64,000 nucleotides of DNA from Diplosphaera chodatii (GCA_032358165.1 JAALGY010000021.1:1736001-1800000); one strand, 5' to 3'; counted from the stretch's first letter, positions 49,401 through 63,300 are shown. Notes: generated by a model not told the origin, from the letters alone. Numbers and translations: made by a program.

Positions 49401-49801
49401 GCGACCCATATATGGGTAGCCAACAGCTGGCAGCGGTGCGTGCTGAGCTTTCCAACCCTGTGCTAAACCTGCAACAGCACCTGCGTTGCCTCCCACACTC
49501 GCTGGCAACCACGGGGAGGGGACGACTTGCTGGTTTCTGTGGTGTACAGCTGGGGAGCTGGCTCTGCATTGTGCCTCAAACTCGGGCAAATCACGAGGCG
49601 GGAAGATACTCAGCACTCATGTGTATGCAGACAGGTGCTCCCTGGCGAGCCTCAGCAGCGTCGCTGCTCCCTGGATGCCCAGGTCTCCAAGATGAACAAG
49701 CATCGTGTTCTGACTGGCGGCACGGTGCGACTGGCGCGCCCCTGCACACTGTGTTGCTTGCCTGCAGGCTATTTGGAAGAGCGGCGCCTGATGAGGGTTA
49801 G
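46480..49801 (+). CDS. SBP-box (SPL-type) transcription factor 2
   Basis: The SBP domain is built from exons 46480-46548, 46846-46932, 47097-47179 and one from 47314, all in correct phase. They give AKPCK, VDECTSQLENEKLFYKRARC, CSHHARQLQ, VMVEGQERRFCQQCCGFHR, LSAFDGTRR and SCRVRLEAHNERQRKR. Both zinc clusters and the basic tail are intact. The start MAGNDDDYMPDGDAVG is acidic and short, with the domain almost N-terminal as in SBP factor 1. Downstream exons are Pro/Ala/Gln-rich (47400-48000, 48140-48440, 48610-48700) and less certain. Exon ending 49053 reads MTDLEVAELGLENE to FAEQ, and the last exon (49265-49801) begins APVPLVRAQQLMGLHL with PRFSYRATGG, matching the end of SBP factor 1 at the same intron position. 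The TAG stop at 49799 is a model end; an earlier splice is possible. It is a nuclear DNA-binding regulator with unknown targets. Confidence 0.87.
46736..46773. repeat. Perfect 16-bp inverted repeat in SBP factor 2 intron 1
   Basis: The arms CGGAGGCTAGCCTTGC (46736-46751) and GCAAGGCTAGCCTCCG (46758-46773) are exact reverse complements with a CTGAAA loop. The first intron of SBP factor 2 spans 46549-46845, so the hairpin would form in the pre-mRNA. Each arm also contains the palindrome GGCTAGCC. Confidence 0.9.
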
Positions 49802-51350
49802 GGTTAGCACTGCATCATCCAGTGACTGTCCAGCAAACTGTACCTCGCACAAGTGCCAGAGTTCGTCTGCAGGCCAAGCGGACTGCAAAGGAAGACCTTC
49901 CGAGGACGCAGCTGCCCGCAGCGTTCATGTGGCTGGGCGATGGCTGGTAGGCCGCGGCATGTCCCTGACCAAGCATCCAGGCACACTGCTTTACGTTGTG
50001 CGCTGGAGCAGAACATCCAGAATGCATTCTGGGGCACCATCCACTGCCACGCAGGTCTGATCCCCGACCTGGCATTGTGCTCATGCCTCAGGGATACCAA
50101 TGAGACTACGCCACCAAGCTGAGGCGGCGCTGATCAAGCAAAGCCTCGTAGTGCACTTGCCAATCTGGGCGAGGTATTTCAGGACGGCTAGACCTCCCGC
50201 TTATCAAGTATCAGCTCAGTGCGGCAGCAAGCGCTGGGGTTAAATGCCTCGGATGAAGGCCGGTCATTAGCAACTCTTCCTTGGCAGGGCGACGCTTGCA
50301 GCTTGATGCCTCTTTCAGCAGCTAGCGCCACCGCACTGCGCTGACATCCATATGTCAGCGTCTCAGCGGCATTGGGGGCAGCGGCAGGTGCAGTAGTGCT
50401 GGGCCTGCCAGCCATTGCCAGCTGGCGTCTACACGGCCGTCAGCTAAATAACTGCCGCCAAGCTTCGCTATATATGAAGCTGCCGCCCGTGCTGCTGAGC
50501 AGCAACTGGCATGGTAGTGGCGGAGAGGCAGTTATCAAATGTGAAGCCTCATGGTATTGAATCACGACAAACGAAGGTGAAGAAAGGTATACCTTGAAGC
50601 ATAATCATTCACCTGATTTTCGAAGATGATTGACAGGTAGGCCGGGTCTTGACCTCGGCGCACAACTACAAACCGGTGAAGACCAGGCTCTGGGCATGGT
50701 CAGAGCCATAATTACGGTTCAGTGAAGGCAAGAGTGTTAAAACGTGCTTAGGATGTGGGCACCGCCTGGCAGGCACGTATGCGGTGGCACATAGGTTTTG
50801 CAGGGATCAGTTGCAACCTTGCAAGTGGGTCATTCGCTTCATCAGCTGCTTTTGATGTGCTCCTTGGTCCATTAATCACCTCGACTGTTCAGCTGGCAGC
50901 ACTTCATCAACGAAATTGCCCTTGCCATCCATTCCACGACGCCTTTTCAAAGCATCAGCTTGTGCTTCGTAGCTGATGGTGGTCTCTTTATTTTGTTTTT
51001 GTTTTTGGTGGCGGCGACGGCAGCTTCGAGTGTCATGCTTGCCTGCAGGAGGGTTTGCTTCACTGTCAGCATAGGGAGCCTGTAACACATGAGCACCACT
51101 CGAGGTTTACCTGCTGACACCCATCGGTCCACCCTGGACAATGCAGCAGTTTCGGATGGCTGCAGGAAGGGCAGGGTTTGGTCGCTTCACATGGCCCCAG
51201 CGGTCACAGCATGCAGGCTCTCAATGACCGGTTGATGTTGCAATCTTGTGATATGCATAAATATGCTTTTGTGACGTTGCACGGGCACCAGCATGTATAT
51301 GTAGGCTGAGGAATGGCCTGGCTTGCCTCGGCCTTCGGCATTGCACCAGA
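49802..51350. other. Intergenic region upstream of the HECT ligase
   Basis: About 1.5 kb with no supported gene. It holds two telomere-like GGGTTA units at its left edge and a T-rich run near 50985-51007. A TATAT run near 51297, about 55 bases before the ligase start, may be a core promoter element. Nothing else is clear. Confidence 0.4.
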
Positions 51351-54300
51351 ATGCCCACCACCCGGAGCGGCTCCAGGGGCAACGGCAGCGTAGGCGTGCA
51401 GACGAGGTCAAAAGCCAAGGAAACAGGCACTCCTGTGCAGGCGGAGCACGCCAGCGGCAGCAAGCGAAAGACAACACCTGTGTCCTCCTCCAACCCAAGG
51501 CGGTCTCGCAAGAAGGGCGAGCGTCAGTCGCCTCGGCAGGCACAGCAGACATCAGCAAACGAAGCCAAGGACCAGCCAGAGCAGGCTGCGGTGCCGGGCT
51601 CCGGTCAAGAAGCAGGTTCCAGCAGGCAAGCAGCTCGCAAAGGGCCCAGTCCTAGGCGCAGAGCCAGCAAGGCAGCGATGGCGGGCGAGCAACGGCACGA
51701 GCACAATGACGAGGCCGGCCGCTCAGCTGAGCAGGTGCTTAAAGTGTTCGGCTTCAGGCAACGCACAACTGTGGGGTGTGACCTGCCTGCATGCGCGCCA
51801 GGGTTACCGCAGATGCGGTGTACCGTGCGGCAGCATTCAGATTTTGCTGTTTGCTGATGGACGCAGCCAGTAAAACGGTCTCAGCGGGCAAGTGCTGCTG
51901 TGCAGGAGGCGCAGGAGCGAGATCTGGTCGACAACCTGGGCGCGGCCAACACGTGAGTCACACTTGCACATAGCGCACAGCGCTCTTTGCTGTCGGCATA
52001 GCTTGTGCCAGATGCGCCCCGTCGTGCAGTGCAATCATCTTATGCTTACGTCCGTCGTCTCACATCATGTTGTGTTGCATGCTAGTGCCCTGCAAGGCCT
52101 GCTGCGCAAGATCGGCGGTGCCGGGTTCGATGATGGTATGGGAGGAGTCGGCCTGAGTTCGTCTCGATTCAAGGTGTTGTGTCCCTCTGGCACGACATCG
52201 CCAATGAGTCGATGTCGGACTTGCTCACCTGAAATCCTGCGATCTTGCATCGCCCTGTATCCATGCGGGTGCTGATGCATGCAAGCCGTGTGTTGCAGAG
52301 CATCCTGGTGGCGCTGCGGGAGGCGGACGACGAGACCTCGCAGCTGACGGCGCTGCACGAGCTGTGCGAGATGCTGGCCATCTCCACCGAGGAGTCCCTG
52401 TCCGTGTTCCCCATCGACCAGCTGGTCCCTATCCTGGTGCAGCCCTTTTGCTCTGCAGCTCAAAATCTTCGTTTCACATATGCCATGCACAGCCGAGCCA
52501 GGTACCCCTGCATGCGTGTCCTGCATGAACACGATGCAATACACACATCACAACAGGCAGTGTGCATGCAATCACTGCATGCTGCTTCGCCCTCTGCAGG
52601 TCAACCTGCTCCAGGCGGAGCACAACGCGGACATGATGCTGCTGGCGGCGCGGGCGCTGACGTTCCTCGCGGACGTCATGCCCGCCTCTGCGGCGTCCAT
52701 CGTGCGCCACGGCGCCGTGCAGGTGCCGGACGCCGGTTAATGCCCTATGTCAGAGCTGTGCCGATGCTTCCAGTTGGCCACTGCATGCGGGACTCCAGCA
52801 TCTGCATGGTGTGGCCCGGTGTTTGTCAGTGTGGTGCGCTTGACGCAGTGCTGCGCCGTCCGCAGGTGCTATGCTCGCGGCTGCTGGCCATCGAGTACAT
52901 CGACCTCGCGGAGCAGAGCCTGCAGGCGCTTGAGAAGCTGTCGCACGAGCACCCGCAGGTACCGCATGGCACCTGCACTGCGCCCCCGCAGTGTTGCAGT
53001 TGTCTTGCTTTCGCATGATCCGGAGCCTCTACTGAAAAAGAGCCCAAACCAGTTTCCAAACCTCATTCATCATTGGAATGTAAACATACTCTTCATGAAC
53101 AGGTTATTGATATACTTGAAAAACCTCGAGCTCGAGCCCCATAAACCTGGCCATTGACATCCAGCCGTGAGGATGGGTGCAGTGTCTGCAACGCTTCAAC
53201 TCTGGTGCACCGTTGCAGGCGGTGCTGCGGCAGGGCGGGCTGCTGGCGGTGCTGTCGTTTCTGGACTTCTTCCAGACGGGGGTGCAGCGGGTCGCGGTGG
53301 CCACCGCCGCGGCGATGTGCCGTGGGCTGTCCGGCGACTCCCTCGAGGCGGTGCAGTCCGCGGTGCCCATCCTCACCAACATCCTGCAGTATGAGGTGCG
53401 GGCTGCATGCGGTTCGCGTGTGTGAACGTGGGATGTACACCATGGCCCAGGATGCAGGCAAGCACGTGCAACCATGCTCTGCCTGCCAGCGCCTCATGCT
53501 GCCTCACATCACAGCAGCCACAAGGTACAGCTCCAGAGTGCACCCCATGCTGCTTGGCAATAGCTGGCAGGCTGGTGCTTCTCGATTATTGAGGGTGACA
53601 GGTACATACGAAGGACAGCACTCTGCCATTTCTTGCTGCAGGATGCCAAGGTTGTGGACCACGCATGCACGGCGCTCTCGCGCATCGCAGAGTCATATGC
53701 GCGCTACCCTGACCGCCTGGACATGCTGTGCAACCACGGCCTCATCAGCAATGCTGTGCAGCTGGTGCGGCTATGTGCTACACCTGTCCTTGAGTGCACT
53801 TCGGTTGCAATGCAACCTCGATTGTTCCCAGGCCGCTGTTCCTGGAGATGCTGTGCAGCTGCAGGACGAAGCCTGCTGTTCATGTGCATGCAGGTGTCCG
53901 TGTCAGAGTCGGGCAGCATGACGGCGCAGCTGAACGTGTCCACATACTACGGCCTGATCAAGCTGCTGGCCACGTGCGCGGGGGGCTCGGCGTCGGTCGC
54001 GGAGACGCTGCTGACGGGCGGGCTGCCCGACACCATCCGCCGCCTGCTGCGCACCAGCACCCTGTTCAGCAGCAGCGCCACCAGCACCGCCTCCGTCCTG
54101 CGCACCAACGACCAGCTGCTGGAGGTGCGGCCTGGCAGGCTGCGGCATGTGTGCATGTGCACGGCAGCGGTTGTTTCACATTTCAGCACAGGCTGCATGC
54201 ACACTTGAGCCTCAAGGTCAAGCGCAGTCTCAGTGTCAGATGCAGCATCGAGGACGTGCAAGGCAGCTGAACTGCCAGACAACGGCTCTCGCGCCTGCAG

Positions 54301-57300
54301 GTGGTGTCACTGGTGGCCAAGATCCTGCCACCGGTGCCCACTGAGGCGGCGGCGCCCTCAGCGACGGCCTCGCCGGTTGCCGCCATTGCTGCAGCGGCAG
54401 CAGCGCAGCAGGGCGGCAAGGACGTGGCTGCGGAGCGCAAGGCCGCGCAGGAGCAGCGCGTGCAGTTCCTGCAGCAGAACCCGGCGCTCCTGGAGAAGTT
54501 CAGCCGCGACCTGCTGCCGCCGCTGCTGCATGTGAGGCTTCACCGGCTGACGCTGTTGCTGGCTGATTGTGTGAAAGGAGAGAGACGGGAATTGGGCAAG
54601 GGTCTGCCTTTGTGAGTAGCCCTGGCTTTCGACTACCTTCTCTCAGGTTGTGTGACCAAGCTGCCAATGCACACTTGCAGGTGTACACATCGACGGTGCA
54701 GCAGCAGGTGCGGACGCAGGTCCTTACTGGCATCTCGCGGATGGTCTACTACAACTCCCCCGAGATGCTCAGGTCTGCCTTGTCCTCGTTCCACCCTACA
54801 ACTGCAACTGAGGTTCCTGTACACAGCTGGTTCGGTACACGACACGATGGTTGACATAAGCTTTGCGGATGTCCAACCCAACCTTGACTGCACTGCCAAC
54901 AGGACGCTGCTGGAGGATATGGAGGTGTCCAGCTTCGTGGCGGGGCTGCTGAACAGCGGCGACGCGGCGACCATCACCTCCGCGCTGCAGCTGGCGCAGC
55001 TGCTCATGGGCAAGCTGCCCGCCGTCTTCCGCGTGCACTTTGTCAAGGAGGGCGTGGTGCACGTCGTCGACAAGCTCGCGGCCTCCGCGCCCGCCAAGGT
55101 GCGATTATCCCGATACTTTGTGGCTGAGGTGCTGTTATTGTTGAAGCCAAGCCCAATCGATCTGACATACACGTGCACCGATCAAAGGACTCAGGCTGGT
55201 CTCATCATAACCTCATGCCGACAGATCGCCGATCTTTCGGGTGAACCATCTGAGGCTTCCTTTCAGGAGGAGGGGGAGCAGCAGGGTCAGAAGCCGAGCG
55301 CCTCCGCGCCACAGCAGCAGCAGCCGCCGCAGCAGCCGCCGCCGCAGCGCCCCGGGTCTGCCGGCCAGCGGTCCTCGGGCGGCTCCCGCTCCCGCCGCCT
55401 CACCCGCTCGGCGTCCAAGCCGGACACAGAGGTGGGTGCATGTGTTGACGGTCTCCTCATGCCGATCTCGCTAGCCCTCCACTGGTAGCCCTCACCTGTC
55501 AGGAAGGTAACAGAGCGACTTGGCGTGTGGCCATCGGGTTGCATGTGCTGCCGAGGGCGGCCATGCTCTCCGGTAGTGAACAAAGGGAGCAGCTCAGCCA
55601 TCGATTTTCAAGTGTAGCTAGTTGCAAGCATGTGTGCAGCTCTTCCTGGGGTGCTGAGCGGTGCAGCTGTTTCTTCAGGAGGTGGAGAGGGATGCGGAGG
55701 CGGGCATGTTGGAAGACGCCCGTGTGCAGCTGGCAGCGGCGCACGAGGCGGCGTCCGCAGCCGCCGCCGCTCTGGAGGCGGCCCGCCGCGACCCCGTCGA
55801 GGAGCAGCGCAAGCGCAATGCCTCACTGGCACGCGCCTTCAAGGCCGAGCACTTCTCGGGCGCAGGTGCACTTCCTGAGGGGTTGTGGGTGATTCTGCAG
55901 CATGCCCCTTGCACATAATGTCCTGCATATATCTTGCTGTGAACATGCTGGCAACAGGTATGCGAGATGCCTGTCTCTGGGTGATGCAGTGCTTCCATTC
56001 AGGACGGTGCTCATGCATTTGGACCCTCCATCTGATTGTGTGGCCCATCACGTGCAGCCGCCAATGTGGACACGGATGGCATGAAGCAGCTGCGGGAGCT
56101 GTGCAGCCGGCTGTCTAAGGAGGGCGCGGTTGCGGCGCTGCTGGCGGCCATGCAGTCCGACTCCAACATCTCCTCCTTCGAGTTCCTTAACGCCGGCACC
56201 GTGCACCAGCTCAAGGACTACCTGCTGGGTGCGCTACCTGCGGTGCAGCGTTGAGGCATGCAGAGGAAGTTACAGGACCATGCAAGAGTGACGTGCAGGC
56301 TGTCATATGTGTGCTTCATTGTTGCGGCTGTCACGTTGTGTACCCGAAGTGACGGTCGTTGAGTCCCTTTGGAAATATGTACAGGCAAGGACCTGAACGG
56401 GCCAAAGAAGCAGCGCAAGCACCAGGCCCGCATCCAGGCCTTCACGGAGGCGGCGCTCAACACCACCGCCCTGGACGGCTCGCCGCTCCTGCTGGCGCTT
56501 GTTCGCAAACTGCAGGTGAGCATGTCAGGTGCTTTGAGGTGGACCATTCATGGGGAATCCTCATCACTGCAGATGACACTCAGGCAGCATGACCTTGCAC
56601 AAGCAGCATGCTGCCGTAGTATGTGGCATGGCAGTGATGGTTAAGAAACAGATGTTGCTGGCTTGGATGTATGTATCAGATATGTAGGAAATTTATGGTT
56701 TTCGCTGCTTTAGCTGTCATAGTGCAAACGGCTTTTGCATGTGTGAAGCTAGTCTGGGCAGCTGTGCTGTATCTTGACTGCCGTGCTCTCGTGCTGCAGA
56801 CGGCTCTGGCCAGCGTGGAGGACCTGCCGGTGCTACCGCCCATGGCCGCTCCCTCAGCCGGCTATCGCCACTACTACTCCTCCTTTGGTGAGGCGTGCTG
56901 CGCATTCCTCCCTGTGTGTGTAGGCGCTGGAGGGGACCCCAGCACTGGGGTCTAGTGCTGCTGGGATTGTTGCCGGTAGTACAAGGCCTGTTATGCCTGG
57001 CCCTGCTGCCACTAGAAGACAGGGTGCAGTTGCGTTTGAAGCTGCGCTGAACGCAGCTTCAAGTTTGCATTTGGACATTCTACCAAGGACAACTCTAAAT
57101 TTGGTATTGGCTTGGCTTGCAGGCCATTTCCGGCGGCCGGACCCGGGGAGCCTGCAGAGCGGGCTGGCGGCGCTGGCGCAGCCCTTCAAGCTGCGGCTGT
57201 GCAGGGCGCCGGGCGCGCCGCCCTCGCTGCGGGACTACTCCTCGAACGTGGTCCTCATCGAGCCGCTCGCCACCATGGCCGCCATCGAGGTGGGAGGCTC

Positions 57301-60300
57301 TCTGAGACCATTGCTGACCCTCCGCTGAAGGAACATGGCTGTCAACGTGGAAATGTGTTGCTGTGGGCTATACATGGGAGGTGGAAGGCAGCAAAGCTGT
57401 CGGGGGAGACGCATGCAGAGACGAACCCTCACTAGCAAGCATCGATGTGGTATGCAGGAGTTCCTGTGGCCACGTGTGTACCGCACCCCGGCCGAAATTG
57501 CGGCTGAGGAGGCAGCAGCAGCACGCCGCGCCCAGGTGCCTCGCCGCGCCACCTCCCGTTTTGCCACCCTGACACTTGCAGGCAGGACGTGGGTTCATGT
57601 CAGCATCCCTTGCAATGTCGTGAGATGACTCGGGGCCCTTATGCCTTTTGTGCAGCACCTGAGGGAGGCGGCGGAGGCGCAGCGGCTCAGGGACCAGGGT
57701 GGCAGCAGGCCCACTACCCGCAGCGCCGCCCAGGCAGCAGAAGCCGGTGCGCTGCTGGCAGCGGAACTGCCACTTGCACTCAGATGATTTAGCGAAACTA
57801 GATTCGGGAGACAAGCCCTGCTCGCACTTGTCTTTATGTGTAGAAATATTCGCTTGTTGACCAGCGGCTTGCCTGCAGCCAGTAGCTCGCGACCTGCTTC
57901 CCGTGTGCTGATGGCAGTTGTGTCACCATACAGAGGCTTCAGTCCAGCCGCCGCAGCGTCGCCTGACCCGCTCGGCCAGCAGCAGGGCGCAGGCCATCCC
58001 GGACCCGCCCCAGGCGCAGCGCTCGGGCAGCGGTGGCCGCGCAACAGCAGCAGCGGCGGCGGCTGCAGCAACAGCAGCGGCGGCAGCGGCGTCAGCCCTG
58101 GCCTCCGCAGAGCGGCGCATGACGCGGGCAGCGTCCAGAGCCATCTCAGAGGCTGGCGGCAGCGGGTCGCCGACCGCAGCCCAGGCAGCTGCGGCAGCGG
58201 AGGGGGCGGAGGCAGCGCCCATGGACGAGGACGGCCCGTCGCCGCGTGGCACCTCGCACGACGGCGGCTCCAGCGAGCACGAGGATGACCTCATGCTGCA
58301 GGTGGGTGTTGTATTGTGGGTTGACTGCAGATGTGCTTGCATCATGTTGCAGGCTGCTGCACCTTTTCGTCATTTCCCAGACTACACAACCTTTTCATCC
58401 ACTGCACCAGTGGCAGACACTGTGACCGGCAGTGGTCAACTATACCAAGCCATCTTGCCCGTTGAGTGTTGCTGAAAGGCTGCTAGCCATCAACACGACT
58501 GAACATAAGGCTCAGAACACATCGGAATGCTGCAGGACGCTACTGCAGGCAGAGCACAGCATTGCTGTGGCAGCTCTCACCACACTTGTCAGTCCCAAAC
58601 GACCAGCTGCCGGCAGGAGATCCTCAGTATGCGAGCAGGTGCCTGGAAGATTCAGACAGTGCGCCTACAACATTGCAGGACGATGGCGAGGGGTATGATG
58701 AGGAGCACGACGGCATGGACGAGGACGAGCTGCTGGACGAGGACGACCTCGTGGACGGCGCGTCCGAGGGGTCGGACGACGCCGCGCGCATGGGCATCCA
58801 GAGCATGCAGGTGGGCACCCTGGGGTGTGATTGATTGCTTGCCTCTTTATACACACGCTTACGGGGGGTCATGTATGTGCACATAACCGGGGATTCGTCA
58901 CCGATTGCCCCCTCGTGCGCTGCCAGCCCAAATTGGATTTGGCTTCTCTGTTTGCGTCTTTTCGGCTTTGATGTGCTCCTCTGCTGTGATGTGCAGAGCA
59001 TGCCCCAGCTGCAGACCCAGGTGCAGTGTATGTGCACAACTGCATTCTCTGTTGCGTGTGTGTGGCACAGGTGCATGAGGTGGAGCTTGCTGGCGACAGC
59101 GGCTCTGACGGCGGTCTGGCCGCCATGCCCGCTCCAGGGCAGGCCATGACCGCAGGCGCAGCAGTTGCGGCGGCGGCAGTGGCAGACGCTGCTGAGGCTG
59201 TAGCTGCGCCGGCGGCTGCAGCACAGCCAGCCGCAGCACGTGAGCCGTCAGCTGCCGCACCGCCAGCACAGCAGCAGCCAGACTCTCTGACAGCACGCAG
59301 GTGCGGCTACATCAGATATAGGCACTTGCTACTGCAGGATATCTGCTATGCACTTCCTGAACACTACCTTCAGGCACTCATGTCTCAGACGCAGGGTTGG
59401 TCTTGTTTAGGTCTGTCTGATCCACGTCCATTTGTGCTCCTCAGTCACTGTGGACTCCAAAGGGTGCTTCACCAGCAGATCTTCTGGTGCTGGCCAACCC
59501 TTCGACAGACTGCAAGCCTGACTCTTGCTATACATGGTGCAGGGGAGGAGCGGCAGCGGTGGCAGCTGGCACAGCAGCAGCAGGGACAGCCTCGTACGCC
59601 CAGGCAGCCATGGCTGGGACCCGCGCGGGGGCCGAGGCCGCAGCCCGTGAGGTCAGCAAACCAGGAGTGCACTGGCTTTGCTGGTACATGAGCCGCATGC
59701 CTTTATCAGGCTAAGCATTCTCATGTGTAGCAAGCGTCAGAATATCAATAGACTGCAAATGAGCTTGGGTGCTTCTAGGCTGGGCTGCCGCCGCCGCACC
59801 CCCACCTCAGCTTCAGCACCGGCGGGCAGCCGCTGCACGGGCCCACCTCCATCTTCCAGGCGGTGCAGGTCGCTCGGCAGCACCAGGGCCAGGACGCACA
59901 GGCAGCCAGCGGCGACCCGCTGCAGGTGCAGGACTCTTGTGGCTACTCTGGACAGTGCGCCTTGTTTGCTAGTCGCCCTGCTTCCTCTGAGCGCCGCTTG
60001 GGCAGCCTGGTGGTGCCTGCTGTGTCTCTGCTGCCAGAACTGCCCGACAATGTGTGTTGTGCGGGGGCTTCACCAAGTGGGCAGCTTGATGATCAAGGGC
60101 AACATTCTGCGGCTGCTGCAGGCGCAGCGCTCTATGCGGCGCATGTGGGACGAGATCCACACCCTGCACTACGACCTGTTTGACGAGCCGGCTGCGGGCC
60201 CAGCGGAGGACGCCAGCACCCGCCAGCGGCAGCCGGTTTCGTCGGGCGGAGCAGCAGAGGCCGTCACACCTGTCCGCCAAGTATGTGACTGTGTCGCTGC

Positions 60301-63300
60301 CTTGGCTTCCTCGTGCCTGGAAGCTCAACACCTGTCTTGCACAAGTTCCCACTGGCGGCGCCCAAGTGTGGTGGACCTCATCACTGGATTTGCCTCATCA
60401 CGACCCCAGACCCTAGACCCTGCTGGTGTTGCAGGGGGCGGAGGCGGGCCGTGCGGCGCTGGCGGAGCTGCTGGCGGTGCCGGACCTGTCGGGCCTGGGC
60501 ATCAGCGCCGCCACCGCCGACCTGCTGACCGTGCTCACCCTGCTGGACGCCATCAACAGGTGACTGCGCAGCCCGGGGTGCTGTACTGCCATCAAGGCCG
60601 CCAGCACTGATGTGTCAGCAGTGACATCGCGATCACACCTGGAAGTAATGGCGGCCGATTTGCTCCCTTTGCACCCGCAGACCCATCAGCCAGCATCAAT
60701 AATCACACGGTTGCAGACCAGACCTTACCTTACTTGCACCCTCAAGTCGCTCTGACCGTGGTGCCTCGTTGCCTGCCCTCAACTCTTCGGCTGCATGGCT
60801 GGCAGGTCGGGGCCGCACCTGGCGGCCTACCAGCGGGGCGCCTCGGTCGGCGGCGCCTCGGAGGGGGCGTTGCTGCCGCCGGGCCGCGTGCCCCGCTCCG
60901 ACTTCACCAGCAACAAACTCGCGCCCAAGCTGGCGCAGCAGCTCAAGGTGGGAAGTACGACGAAAGTGATGCCTAGCCTTCGCAACTGACCTGACCGCTG
61001 TATGCAGCCGCTGACAGAGGTGCTGCGCCCGCATGCACTGCTGGGTAGTCTCATCTCTGTCTTGACAAAGACCAAAGGCTTAACAATGCAGGATGTGCTG
61101 GCAATCTGCGGGGGCACGCTGCCGGCCTGGACGCGGCGCCTGGTGTTTGGCGCGCGCTTCCTGTTCCCCTTCCCCCTGCGCCGCGCCTGGTTCCGCGCCA
61201 CCGCCCTGGGCCTGCCCCGCGCGCTGGCCCACCTGCAGGTGCATTGTCTGCACAGGGACTTTCTGCACAGGGAACTTTTGCGGCCGTGCATAGCACGGCT
61301 GCAAAAGTTGCCAAAGTTACCCTAAAACATCGCCGGTCCGATCGGCTGCACCTGAACTCTCATATCCAACTTTAAGGCTCACAGATGTGTCTCTCACTAC
61401 CAGCCCAGACTTGCATGCATAGCACACATGGTTGTGGCGTGTTACCAATGTGCTGTGATGCTGCAGGCGATGGCGACGGCAGAGGGCTCGGCGTCGCAGG
61501 ACCAGGACCGCGACGACCGCATGGCCCGCGTCGGCCGCCTGACCCGCCAGAAGGTGGTCCTATTGACAGCTGTCGTCTTCAGCCCTAATTCTCCATTGCC
61601 ACCCTGCCCCAGCCGGGGTGCGTCCCATGTATTGGGTGGCTGATCGTGGAGTCCCCCCGCTGCAGGTGCGCGTGTCCCGCAAGCGCATCCTGGAATCCGC
61701 GGCCAAGGTTATGGAGCTGTACGCCGCCTCCCGCGCCGTGCTGGAGCTGGAGTTCTTCGGCGAGGTGCGCGCCGCCTGCAGCTGCAACTTACCAAAGCCT
61801 GCTGCTAGGCTGCCAGACACTGCACTTTTCCCTCCACAAAACATGCAGCTGCAGGGTGTTACTTCTGGCAGATGAGGTAGGGAGGGGTAGTGATTGTGCG
61901 CCAGCAGTGGGCCATACTGTGTGCGCAGCATGCCTTCTGAGATGAAAATGTGCTCTTGGGAGGCGTGCGTGCTGAACTGCATGAAGCAGTCATCGCACGC
62001 TGCAGGTGGGCACTGGGCTGGGCCCCACCCTGGAGTTCTACACGCTGCTGGCGCACGAGCTGCAGCGCAAGTCGCTGGGCATGTGGCGGTCGGAGGGCGG
62101 CGCCGCCGGCGGCGGCGGCGGCGGTGGTGACGCCGAGAAGCCGGACGACGTGGTCCACATCCGGGCCGGCGACGCCCGCCGGTCCCTGCCGCTGCAGGTG
62201 CTGCCAGGGCGGATGCTGATGTGCATGCTGTGTGCACAGACCTGACGCCGTGGCTGTGTAGAGCTTGTCACTTGCCTGGGCACCTCTTTCAGCCACGCTG
62301 AAGTATGTGTTCCTCTGCAACGTACGCTCTACACCGTGCACAAGCGAGCCTGTTGCAAATGCATGCCCAGCATGCAGTCCAGCGCGGCGTTGCTATTACC
62401 AGGCTCACCTTGCACAGTGTCCTGGTGGTGGACACCCAATCGCAGCTTGTCGTGCAGGCGTGCTGCCAATGCTCCAAGCAAGTAAAGTATGTTTGAAACT
62501 GCTCAGCGGCCACCAGTCGAAGGTACCACGCTTTCCACGTTGCATATCAACCACAACAGGCCCGCCAAATGACATGTGGCATGTGCAGAGTGATCTGGCG
62601 GAGGGCGGCAAGGCGGGCGCTTTTGTGGCGGCGCCCCAGGGCCTGTTCCCGGCGCCGCTGCCGCCCTCGCGCCAGGGCTCCCGCCTGCTGCCCCGCTTCA
62701 CGCTGCTGGGCCGCGCCGCCGCCAAGGCGCTGCAGGACGGCCGCATGCTGGACGTGCCCCTCTCCTACACCTTCTACAGGTGCGGTGCCGGGCTGAGCAG
62801 CTGTACGACCTTACCATTCGGGCTCTAAATGCCCCTGAAGGCGCTGATGCAGTGCTTGCTACTGAGAGCGACGCACAAGTTGACGCTGCATTTCCGGCAT
62901 CTGTCTGTGCTTGAGTCGGGCATCTCTGCCATGTGTGGTAGCTGAGCAGAGAGGGCTCATCTTCCTCATTGGTGAGCTGGCAATGCAGGGCGCCAAGTCT
63001 CATGGTGCCTCACTGTTGTTGCTGGAACCATATGTTGCATTCATCACTGCAGGATTGCGCTGGGGCAGTCGGTGGACCTGTTTGACGTGCGGCGGGTGGA
63101 CGCAATGCTGGGGGCCACCCTGGAGAAACTCGCGGCGGCGTCAGGGTTTGGCGCCGGCGGCGGCCGTGGCTCGCATGCTGGCCCGCTGACAGTGGATGGC
63201 GTGCCCGTTGAGGACCTATGCCTCAGCTTCGTGCTGCCGGGGTGGGTTAACGATGGGTTACGAGTCAGAGTCAGATTATCGCATGTGTGGGCATGGCAGT

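Noticed and set aside
49795..49807. Telomere-like GGGTTAGGGTTAG
   Set aside because: Only two units, not flanked by more degenerate copies, and overlapping the modelled stop codon of SBP factor 2; too short to call an interstitial telomere.
50985..51007. T-rich run with AATAAA-like sequence on the minus strand, possible retroposed poly(A) tail
   Set aside because: No target-site duplication or recognisable source transcript upstream on the minus strand; simple T-rich DNA is an adequate explanation.
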